Shown: piece by piece, positions 1 to 5,095 of the stretch
How the letters are laid out: each line of letters starts with the position of its first letter
How positions within the stretch are numbered: the first letter of the stretch is position 1
Assembly: GCA_037969175.1 (NCBI GenBank)
Contig: JBBKWX010000015.1
Location: forward strand, 1-5,095
DNA length: 5,095 nt
Source of the DNA: JBBKWX01 sp037969175
GTDB lineage: Bacteria > Bacteroidota > Bacteroidia > AKYH767-A > JBBKVM01
Direction of reading: 5' to 3'
Made by a program: the position numbers and the translations under genes
The notes under the pieces: generated by a model
Seen by the model: only the letters and a program-made list of their open reading frames with translations
What the model was told of the DNA's origin: nothing
Database searches by the model: none

Positions 1-437
1 GCTTCATGATCTGCGATCAATTTTACTCCCAGCTTTCCAAACTCATGAATGTAATTTGAGAATACCGGGTGCGACAAAAGTGGAATATGACCAAAGGTAT
101 CATGAAACATATCCGGCTCTTCCAGATAATCTAAATTCTCCGGACTCCTCAGCCAGGTTGATGAGCAGAATTTTTTGTTTGCAAGAAGTTTAAAGAAATC
201 TTCTACAGGAATCAAACCGGGAACAACTTCAATTTCCCATCCTGTTTGATTTATAAACCACTTGCTTACTTCCTTAAAATCAGGAATACTATTTCCATTA
301 AGTACAGGTTCTATTCTGGAAAGGCTCTCCAGATATGGCTTTCCGGCATATAATTTCAGGTTTTCTGCTTGTCGTGTGAATAATGTATTCCACACTTTTT
401 GATCTGTGGATGTGTATTTGTTCATCTCTTGCTCCAT
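1..437 (-). CDS. phhA: Phenylalanine 4-monooxygenase (phenylalanine hydroxylase), 5' part, cut by the window edge
   Basis: Iron- and tetrahydropterin-dependent aromatic amino acid hydroxylase that converts phenylalanine to tyrosine in the cytoplasm. About 145 N-terminal codons are visible; the family's bacterial members are usually about 240-290 residues, so roughly half the gene lies left of position 1. Translation of the minus strand shows the family hallmarks: TGWEIEVVPGLIP (residues 65-77), a short SSTWLR stretch (92-97) and the iron-binding segment EEPDMFHDTFGHIPLL (106-121), with His112 and His117 as the two iron-ligand histidines. The third ligand, a glutamate, would lie beyond the window. 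The start at 437 is the first ATG after an in-frame TGA. A second in-frame ATG four codons later (position 425) is preceded by GGAG and is an alternative start. No regulatory ACT-like domain precedes the catalytic core, as in other short bacterial enzymes. Identity is secure from motifs; the exact start is not. Confidence 0.94.
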   Translation of the reverse strand, partial: MEQEMNKYTSTDQKVWNTLFTRQAENLKLYAGKPYLESLSRIEPVLNGNSIPDFKEVSKWFINQTGWEIEVVPGLIPVEDFFKLLANKKFCSSTWLRSPENLDYLEEPDMFHDTFGHIPLLSHPVFSNYIHEFGKLGVKLIADHE

Positions 438-460
438 ACAATTTCGTTTTTCTAATCAAT

Positions 461-492
461 AAAAAACCCGGCTCACTTCTGGAACCGGGCTT
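461..492 (-). terminator. Rho-independent terminator-like hairpin just upstream of phhA
   Basis: Read on the minus strand, AAGCCCGG (492-485) pairs with CCGGGTTT (471-464). This gives an 8-bp stem with one G-T wobble and a 13-base loop, followed by a run of six T (466-461). On the plus strand there is no T-run after the stem, so it works only toward phhA. It ends 24 bases before the hydroxylase ATG, and no minus-strand gene lies behind it within the next 700 bases. It could end an unseen short transcript, be left over from a lost gene, or act as a leader attenuator of phhA. A one-mismatch match to TAnnTTTG (TATTTATG, minus strand, 500-493) sits immediately before it but has no clear -33 partner. 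Confidence 0.6.
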
Positions 493-719
493 CATAAATA
501 GTATACTTAATACCTACTCCCTATTCCTTACAGAATTGAATTGATAATAATAGGTAAGGTTTGATGTTGAGTTCATTTGAAATAAATGTAACATATTAAA
601 TTTAAAAAAACTAATCATTATTTTCCGGAATTGGGTTTCTAAAACTGTTGAATTACATCATAAGAAAATATCTACAAGGAAAATCTGTACAAATTTTACT
701 ACAGAATAAACGGAGAAAA

Positions 720-1047
720 TACATGGAATACGCAGATATCTAACATTTTAAACTCGAGATACATAAAATAAATTCTCAGTGGTTAAAACGTTTCTTCTTT
801 TTCCCGCAGAATACGCAGAGTATAATACACTATTACAATTGCAATTCGGTTACATATCTCAACCAATGTTTTTCCATATCCGCAGATCTCACAGACAATA
901 TCTGTAGAGAATTTTCAGCGAGATCTGCGGAAATGGAAACTTGGTTTTTTTCTATAAAAACATTCATTAAGAAATATTGATATTTTGAAATGCTCTGTGG
1001 GATTAGCGGGAAATTTTATCTGTGTATACTCTGTGGTAAAAAATCCA
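720..1047. repeat. Patchwork of short CGCAG/CTCTGTGG-type repeat units in both orientations
   Basis: Related short words recur through this stretch. ATACGCAG occurs at 729-736 and again at 811-818. TTTCCCGC at 800-807 is matched by its exact reverse complement at 1006-1013. The 21-base unit at 800-820 matches the reverse complement of 993-1013 at 15 of 21 positions. CAGAGTATA (816-824) is exactly complementary to 1025-1033. CTCTGTGG occurs at 993-1000 and 1029-1036, with a near copy, CTCAGTGG, at 775-782 that is followed by TTAAAA. The units are unevenly spaced and in mixed orientation, so this is neither a tandem array nor a CRISPR. From memory, not from a search, many Bacteroidota genomes carry dispersed noncoding repeats rich in CGCAGAT, CGCAGAG and CTGTGGTTAAA words, and this resembles them. 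Confidence 0.6.
861..946. repeat. Long imperfect inverted repeat (about 30-base arms)
   Basis: The left arm at 861-890 and the reverse complement of the right arm at 920-946 align along their whole length. The inner 11 bases (CCGCAGATCTC at 880-890, GAGATCTGCGG at 920-930) are perfect, and the outer ends (AACCAA at 861-866, TTGGTT at 941-946) are perfect. Only the A/T-rich middle differs, by small gaps and substitutions. The loop holds a further 5-bp hairpin, ACAGA at 891-895 with TCTGT at 901-905. On the plus strand the right arm runs into a T-rich tract (945-953), so a transcript would form a large terminator-like stem-loop there. No gene lies directly upstream on that strand. It sits inside the wider repeat patchwork. 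Confidence 0.75.
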
Positions 1048-1223
1048 GGATAAAAAACTAAAATTTATTCTTGTCAACAATGATAGCCAATACCTAATCC
1101 TGCTGTATTGCAGATCAAACTAAATAATAGTCTGATATTCTCAGGAATCAGTCATTCCGGCCTGTTAACAATCCATTGTTGATACTATGATAAGCATAAT
1201 ATTCTAAATCAATTAGTTTCAAT

Positions 1224-1231
1224 TAAATTTG
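1224..1231 (+). promoter_or_regulatory. Putative Bacteroidota -7 promoter element for the T9SS-protein gene
   Basis: TAAATTTG matches the Bacteroidota primary-sigma -7 consensus TAnnTTTG exactly. It lies 20 bases before the ATG at 1252, which would give a short, A-rich leader of about 12-15 bases. A good TTTG/TTG -33 element is not visible at the usual spacing, so the call rests on one half of the promoter and the position. The element overlaps the GTG at 1231, which argues against that codon being the real start. Confidence 0.45.
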
Positions 1232-1251
1232 TGTTTGATAAAAACGACAAA

Positions 1252-2655
1252 ATGAAAAGACAATTACTTTTAATTATCGCAATTATTGCTTCCGGATTAT
1301 TTCTTTCAAATGCAGCTCTTGCAACTCAAAATGCAAGTAACAGTAAGATAAATCAATTATCCTTATTGAAGAAAAGCACTATTCACACTGAGAATGTTGA
1401 AAGATCGGCACCAACATTCCGCTTAAAAGATTCCCGTTTTCTAAGCTGGAATTCAATTTCATGGGACACTTTAACCAAAAGTGAATACAGCTATACTCAA
1501 AGCACAGTGTTATCTCAAAGCATCAATTCACAATATTCAAGCGGAACATATACTCCAAGTGACAGGTCATTATTTACATACGACAGCCAGGGAAGGCTCA
1601 CCATGTTTCAACTCCAGACCTGGAATGGTAGTGTATGGGAAAATTATTACAGGAACACTACTGCGTTTAATTCCAATGGAGATATCAGCCTCGAATATCA
1701 GATCAATTGGTTTGGCGGAACCTGGGATACTATCTATGGAAGAAAACATATTTATGTATATGACATGAACAATCACATGACGAATTATATCCAACAAGTA
1801 TTAGATAATGGTGTGTGGGTGAATGAATATCAAGAAACGTATACTGTTAATGCTCAAGGTGCGTGGTTAACCTTTACGACTCAGGAATGGGATGCTAATC
1901 TTAATTCCTGGGAAAATCTGGAGTATTACTATAACATTACCTGGTATGATTTCAGCCAAATGCTTCCATCCTCCGCTGATATGAAAACCTGGAATGGCAG
2001 TGCATGGGAGGATAATTCTCAATTCCTAATTACCTATACCGGAAACGGAGATCCACTCATTGATTTATATAAAGAATGGAATGGGTCGGCATGGGTAAAC
2101 TCTGAACAAACTACATATAATTATACCAATAACTTATTGACATTGGAATTGTATCAGGAATGGAACGGACAATGGGATAACTTGGAGAAATATGAATATC
2201 AGTATGATACCTATGGAAATGTTACATTGTCAACTGACTGGTCATACAATGGCTCGTGGAATCAATTTGCTGGAGACAGGTATACATACGCGTATGATGC
2301 AAACGGAAACATGCTTAAAAACATCATTGAAAATTTTGATAATATAGCATTGTTCTATTTTAATAATGCTCAATTCCTCTACTCTTACGATAATGTAACT
2401 TCAATAAATAACATCGAAAATAATTCAATGTTAATTTATCCTAATCCTTCTTCGGAAACTCTTTTTGTTAAAGGAATGAAAGCAAATGATAATACATCGA
2501 TAGAAATTCTTTCTCTTGACGGTAAATTGATCCACACGTATACTCAAGTAAGTGAAGAAAGTAAAATTGATATCAGAAACTTTGATAATGGAGTTTATAT
2601 TATTCGGGCTATCTCGAATTCAGGAATACAGACAAGTAAGTTTATCAAGCAATAA
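1252..2655 (+). CDS. T9SS type A sorting domain protein with about ten W/YD-type repeats
   Basis: Predicted secreted or cell-surface protein of 467 residues. Residues 1-24 are a typical Sec signal peptide (MKRQ, a hydrophobic core of Leu/Ile/Ala, then ALA before Thr25). Residues 66 to about 340 are built of a degenerate repeat with a period of 27-32 residues. Each unit has a W-N-G-x-x-W-like turn, a run of alternating Tyr/Thr, then Y-x-Y-D-x2-G-N or a variant. The anchor aromatics fall at W71, Y100, W129, W158, W188, W220, W252, W281, W308 and W336. The Y-x-Y-D-x2-G part resembles RHS/YD repeats, suggesting an extended beta structure. Residues about 393-467 are a T9SS type A C-terminal sorting domain: YPNPS (396-400), a central beta strand ending in LDGKLIHTY, then DNGVYIIRA and the terminal KFIKQ. 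The protein should cross the outer membrane by type IX secretion and be released or anchored. No catalytic domain is recognised; a binding or adhesive role is only inference. The ATG at 1252 is preferred over an in-frame GTG at 1231 because the signal peptide begins there and the GTG overlaps a promoter element. Confidence 0.9.
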   Translation: MKRQLLLIIAIIASGLFLSNAALATQNASNSKINQLSLLKKSTIHTENVERSAPTFRLKDSRFLSWNSISWDTLTKSEYSYTQSTVLSQSINSQYSSGTYTPSDRSLFTYDSQGRLTMFQLQTWNGSVWENYYRNTTAFNSNGDISLEYQINWFGGTWDTIYGRKHIYVYDMNNHMTNYIQQVLDNGVWVNEYQETYTVNAQGAWLTFTTQEWDANLNSWENLEYYYNITWYDFSQMLPSSADMKTWNGSAWEDNSQFLITYTGNGDPLIDLYKEWNGSAWVNSEQTTYNYTNNLLTLELYQEWNGQWDNLEKYEYQYDTYGNVTLSTDWSYNGSWNQFAGDRYTYAYDANGNMLKNIIENFDNIALFYFNNAQFLYSYDNVTSINNIENNSMLIYPNPSSETLFVKGMKANDNTSIEILSLDGKLIHTYTQVSEESKIDIRNFDNGVYIIRAISNSGIQTSKFIKQ

Positions 2656-2671
2656 TCAAAACAGGAAATTG

Positions 2672-2698
2672 AAAGAGGGCCTTAATGGCCCTTTTTTT
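2672..2698 (+). terminator. Rho-independent terminator after the T9SS-protein gene
   Basis: AGGGCC (2676-2681) pairs with GGCCCT (2687-2692) around a five-base loop. The stem extends outward by a G-T wobble and three A-T pairs (2672-2675 with 2693-2696) into a run of seven T (2692-2698). It starts 16 bases after the stop codon and should end the transcript of the surface protein, separating it from the DUF389 gene that begins 26 bases further on. Confidence 0.85.
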
Positions 2699-2724
2699 AT
2701 GCCCTTTAATGACTACTTTAGCAT

Positions 2725-3723
2725 ATGCGCCTGCTTGAAATAATTATCCCTATTGAAGATAAAGATCGTATCGATGAGATATTTTCCGGAGAGCTGGCAA
2801 TCGAGAAGTTTTATGATTCAATAGATGAGCATAAATTATTACTACGTGTACTTGTAGAAAATGAATCTGTAAATGAACTTCTAAAGCTGATTGAAGAAAG
2901 ATCATCTAAATACAGAATAATTATTCTCCCTGTAGAAGCAACACTGCCGCGGAAAGAAGAAGTGGTAAGAGAAGAAGAAGAGAAAATAAAACTAGGGAAA
3001 TTTATTACAATCAGTAAGGCTGAATTGTATGAAGATATAGAGAAGCCGGTAGGTCTCTCATTCAACTTCATCTCTATGGTACTCTTATCAGCTATTGTTG
3101 CGGGTATCGGATTGCTAAAAAACAATGAAGCCATCATAATTGGCGCTATGGTAATTGCCCCATTTTTAGGTCCGAATATTTCACTTTCATTTGGAACTGT
3201 CCTGGGTGATCTTACCATCATCCGGAAATCACTATTGACCGGTATTGTCGCTACAGTACTGGCTTTGCTGATATCCATCATCTGGGGCTATATCTCATCG
3301 GATACACCCTCCATGAACCATGATATCCGAATAGAATACAGAGATATATTACTTGCTTTGGTTTGTGGTTTTGCAGGTGTTCTATCTATCCTCAACGGGC
3401 AAGGTTCTGCGCTTGTTGGAGTGATGGTAGCTGCAGCATTATTGCCACCACTGATGAGAGCTGGATTGTTTTTAGGTGGTGGTTTTTATCATGCTTCACT
3501 ACATTCATTTATGATCTTCATTGCAAATATTATCAGTCTTAATTTAGCCGGGATCATTACTTTTTATGTCAGTGGTGTTCGGCCTGATAAATGGTGGGAT
3601 GAAGAGAACGCCAAAAGAAAAACACGCAGAGCAGTTTTGGGCTGGGTGATTGCACTTGTAATAACCATCATCGCAATTGCCTTGCTGAGAATATTTTTTC
3701 CTGAAGTTGCTAAAGTGCAATAA
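2725..3723 (+). CDS. DUF389 family integral membrane protein
   Basis: Conserved inner-membrane protein of 332 residues whose biochemical function is not established. The N-terminal part (1 to about 95) is soluble. It starts with a strand, MRLLEIIIPI, and alternates helices and strands like a small ferredoxin-like regulatory domain, ending in a charged KEEVVREEEEKIK linker (77-89). From about 110 on there are six or seven hydrophobic segments, near 112-131, 135-155, 168-190, 206-224, 226-250, 258-283 and 302-322. The most recognisable family stretches are GAMVIAPFLGPNISLSFG (140-157) and SALVGVMVAAALLPPLMRAG (228-247), both rich in Gly/Ala/Pro as in a transport or channel-like core. A basic patch, KRKTRR (297-302), precedes the last membrane helix. 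Length and layout look complete. The ATG is certain as the first possible start because an in-frame TAG ends four bases before it (2719-2721). Only 26 bases separate it from the upstream terminator, leaving almost no room for a promoter. Confidence 0.9.
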   Translation: MRLLEIIIPIEDKDRIDEIFSGELAIEKFYDSIDEHKLLLRVLVENESVNELLKLIEERSSKYRIIILPVEATLPRKEEVVREEEEKIKLGKFITISKAELYEDIEKPVGLSFNFISMVLLSAIVAGIGLLKNNEAIIIGAMVIAPFLGPNISLSFGTVLGDLTIIRKSLLTGIVATVLALLISIIWGYISSDTPSMNHDIRIEYRDILLALVCGFAGVLSILNGQGSALVGVMVAAALLPPLMRAGLFLGGGFYHASLHSFMIFIANIISLNLAGIITFYVSGVRPDKWWDEENAKRKTRRAVLGWVIALVITIIAIALLRIFFPEVAKVQ

Positions 3724-3774
3724 GGTTATTTTCCTTTACTATTTTTATTGTGTAGCATGCGTTCTGCTTTTAGC

Positions 3775-3782
3775 TATTTTTG
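3775..3782 (+). promoter_or_regulatory. Putative -7 promoter element for the UPF0114 gene
   Basis: TATTTTTG matches TAnnTTTG exactly and lies 20 bases before the ATG at 3803, nearly the same spacing as the element in front of the T9SS-protein gene. A possible TTG -33 element is at 3748-3750, but the 24-base gap is somewhat long. If real, yqhA can be transcribed separately from the DUF389 gene. Confidence 0.45.
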
Positions 3783-3802
3783 CACAAATCTTCCCCAAAT
3801 AA

Positions 3803-4309
3803 ATGAAACCAATAGAAACAATTATTGAAAAATTAGTATTCTCAAGTAGATGGATCCAGGCTCCTTTATATCTTGGATTGATCGTTGGAGGTATTTTATA
3901 TTCATATAAATTTATGATCGAATTGATCCATCTCTGCACAGAAATCAATACGATCACTGAATCAGCATTGATGCTGGGAGTCCTCACACTGGTTGATATC
4001 ACCATGGTAGCCAACTTATTGATCATGGTCATCATTGGTGGATATTCAACTTTTGTCAGCAAGATCGATCTTGAAAATCACGAAGACAGACCGGAATGGT
4101 TAAAGAAAATTGACGCCGGAACGCTGAAAGTTAAGCTTGCAGGTTCATTGGTTGGAGTTTCCGGTATTCATTTGCTACAGTCTTTTATCAATATTCAAAA
4201 TAAAGACCCTGAGCATCTTAAATGGCAAGTCATTATTCATATAGTATTCCTGCTATCGGCTATCATGCTTGCTTACACTGAAAAGATCCTTCACAGTAAG
4301 CATTCCTAA
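3803..4309 (+). CDS. yqhA: UPF0114 (YqhA-type) membrane protein
   Basis: Small inner-membrane protein of 168 residues, close to the usual family length; the molecular role of the family is unknown. Family features visible are SRWIQAPLYLGL (15-26), the long central stretch LTLVDITMVANLLIMVIIGGYSTFVS (61-86) followed by KIDL, the WLKKIDAGTLKVKLAGSLVGVSGIHLL segment (99-125), and WQVIIHIVFLLSAIMLAY (141-158). Hydrophobic membrane segments are near 18-39, 54-80, 112-128 and 141-158. The similarity to Escherichia coli YqhA was recognised by eye across the whole protein, including the charged loop between the second and third segments. The start is fixed by an in-frame TAA directly before the ATG (3800-3802). 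It follows the DUF389 gene by 79 bases and precedes the AlkD-like gene by 48, all on the same strand, with its own promoter-like element. No terminator is seen on either side. Confidence 0.92.
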   Translation: MKPIETIIEKLVFSSRWIQAPLYLGLIVGGILYSYKFMIELIHLCTEINTITESALMLGVLTLVDITMVANLLIMVIIGGYSTFVSKIDLENHEDRPEWLKKIDAGTLKVKLAGSLVGVSGIHLLQSFINIQNKDPEHLKWQVIIHIVFLLSAIMLAYTEKILHSKHS

Positions 4310-4357
4310 TTTTTTCCTGCTCCAAATTTTTGTAATTTAGAAATTGTATCCACGAAA

Positions 4358-5071
4358 ATGAGTATGAAGTTAGAAGAAGTAATGGCAAAGCTTGAAAGCC
4401 TGGGAACGGAGCAGACCAGAAAGACCTTTAAAAGACATGGTGCCCCGGACAATTTTTTCGGAGTAAAAATTGGAGATCTTAAACCTCTTCAGAAAAAGAT
4501 CAAAAAAGATCATGACTTGTCGAAGGCCTTGTACGATAGCGGGAATTCCGATGCCATGTATCTGGCCGGACTTATAGCAGATGAAACAAAGCTGACAAAA
4601 GCAGATCTTAATTCCTGGGCGAAGAAAGCAACCTGGTATATGCTCAATGAGTACACGGTAGCGTGGGTTGCAGCGGAAAGCAATCATGCATGGGAACTTG
4701 CAAAAGAGTGGATAGAATCTAAAGAAGAAAAAATAGCTTGCGGCGGCTGGGCAACGTATTCCAGCATACTAAGTATTGCACCCAATGAAAATATAGACAT
4801 CGATCTGATCAAAAAATTGTTAGATCGTGTTGCCAAAGAAATTCATGGTGAGCGTAACAGAGTTAGATATACCATGAATGGTTTTGTGATCGCATGTGGT
4901 TGCTGGATCCCTGAACTAAATCCCTATGCAAAAGAGATCGCAAAAAAGATCGGGAAAGTAGATGTCAATGTAGGAGATACGGCTTGTAAAGTACCACTTG
5001 CTCTGGAGTATATAATTAAAGTAGAGAAGGCCGGGCGGCTGGGGAATAAGAAGAAGACAGCGAGATGCTGA
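4358..5071 (+). CDS. AlkD-superfamily DNA alkylation repair protein (HEAT-like), divergent active site
   Basis: Cytoplasmic all-helical HEAT-like-repeat protein of 237 residues in the family annotated as 'DNA alkylation repair enzyme'. AlkC/AlkD members excise positively charged alkylated bases such as 3- and 7-methylpurines. Family landmarks are TFKRHGAPDNFFGVKIGDLK (23-42), YDSGNSDAMYLAGLIAD (59-75), WYMLNEYTVAWVAAES (93-108), GGWATYSSIL (129-138), NRVRYTMNGFVIACG (167-181) and DTACKVPLALEYI (207-219), ending in a basic tail (KKKTARC). A by-eye alignment to Bacillus cereus AlkD from memory places Tyr94, Glu98 and Tyr134 at the positions of its Trp109, Asp113 and Arg148, so this subfamily may not be a classical glycosylase. 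Length is complete and start and stop are clear. A second ATG two codons in (4364) is an equally plausible start. It follows yqhA by 48 bases. TAATTTAG (4333-4340) is a one-mismatch promoter match and weak, so co-transcription with yqhA is possible. Confidence 0.88.
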   Translation: MSMKLEEVMAKLESLGTEQTRKTFKRHGAPDNFFGVKIGDLKPLQKKIKKDHDLSKALYDSGNSDAMYLAGLIADETKLTKADLNSWAKKATWYMLNEYTVAWVAAESNHAWELAKEWIESKEEKIACGGWATYSSILSIAPNENIDIDLIKKLLDRVAKEIHGERNRVRYTMNGFVIACGCWIPELNPYAKEIAKKIGKVDVNVGDTACKVPLALEYIIKVEKAGRLGNKKKTARC

Positions 5072-5095
5072 GATGAGTGCGGTAGTGCAGAGTAA

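Larger units (their letters stand above)
496..1223. other. Long intergenic region without a convincing gene
   Basis: About 730 bases between the divergent phhA and the T9SS-protein gene hold no open frame with coding character on either strand. The left part (496-715) is plain AT-rich sequence in which I see only weak short hairpins. The right part (about 720-1047) is made of repeat-like units, listed separately. The stretch 1048-1223 contains small inverted repeats, for example AACAAT-cc-ATTGTT at 1167-1180 and GGAAT-cagtc-ATTCC at 1144-1158. These lie upstream of the next gene's promoter and could be operator-like, but nothing specific supports that. No tRNA or other structured RNA was recognised. 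Confidence 0.6.

Noticed and set aside
298..495. Minus-strand open frame of 65 codons starting inside the hairpin
   Set aside because: It runs out of frame through the phhA coding sequence and has no protein-like composition; the phhA frame shows clear family motifs.
720..1047. CRISPR array
   Set aside because: The repeat units are short, unevenly spaced, divergent and in both orientations, with no constant repeat or uniform spacers and no cas genes nearby.
1231..1251. GTG at 1231 as the start of the T9SS-protein gene
   Set aside because: It would put seven charged or polar residues before an already good signal peptide and overlaps an exact TAnnTTTG element; the ATG at 1252 fits both.
1444..2400. 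RHS/YD polymorphic toxin or toxin-delivery protein
   Set aside because: Although Y-x-Y-D-x2-G units occur, there is no RHS core motif, no variable C-terminal toxin domain and no immunity gene; the C-terminus is a T9SS sorting domain.
2714..2721. TACTTTAG as a promoter -7 element for the DUF389 gene
   Set aside because: It has one mismatch, no -33 partner and lies only three bases before the start codon, so it is not listed as a feature.
2811..3281. Minus-strand open frame of 156 codons opposite the DUF389 gene
   Set aside because: It is a low-complexity Ser/Thr/Ile-rich shadow of the well-supported plus-strand gene, with no recognisable domain.
5073..5095. Possible start of another plus-strand gene
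   Set aside because: An ATG is open to the window edge, but only seven codons are visible and nothing in them is recognisable.

Overview
The window looks like chromosomal DNA from a member of the Bacteroidota, probably outside the gut Bacteroidales. The main evidence is a secreted protein ending in a type IX secretion (T9SS) type A sorting domain, a system essentially confined to this phylum. Supporting signs are AT-rich DNA, A-rich leaders without clear Shine-Dalgarno sequences, and two matches to the Bacteroidota -7 promoter element TAnnTTTG. No mobile-element gene, RNA gene or CRISPR array was seen.

Layout. Positions 1-437 hold the 5' part of a minus-strand phenylalanine 4-hydroxylase gene that runs off the left edge. 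A terminator-like hairpin facing the same way lies just upstream of its start (461-492). Positions 496-1223 have no convincing gene. The right half of that gap (about 720-1047) is a patchwork of short related repeat units in both orientations, including one long imperfect inverted repeat at 861-946. Four plus-strand genes follow: a T9SS-exported surface or secreted protein built from about ten W/YD-type repeats (1252-2655, closed by a strong terminator at 2672-2698); a DUF389 membrane protein (2725-3723); a UPF0114/YqhA membrane protein (3803-4309); and an AlkD-superfamily HEAT-like 'DNA alkylation repair' protein (4358-5071). The last 24 bases (5072-5095) show nothing interpretable.

How the genes fit together. 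The hydroxylase and the T9SS protein are divergently arranged and look like independent units. The three genes after the 2672-2698 terminator are collinear with short gaps (79 and 48 bases) and could be partly co-transcribed, although yqhA has its own promoter-like element. They do not form a recognisable pathway: two are conserved membrane proteins of poorly known role and one is a putative DNA-repair protein. I see no clear new multi-gene system. The points most worth a second look are the repeat architecture of the T9SS protein, the changed catalytic positions in the AlkD-like protein, the repeat patchwork at 720-1047 and the terminator-like hairpin in front of the hydroxylase gene.
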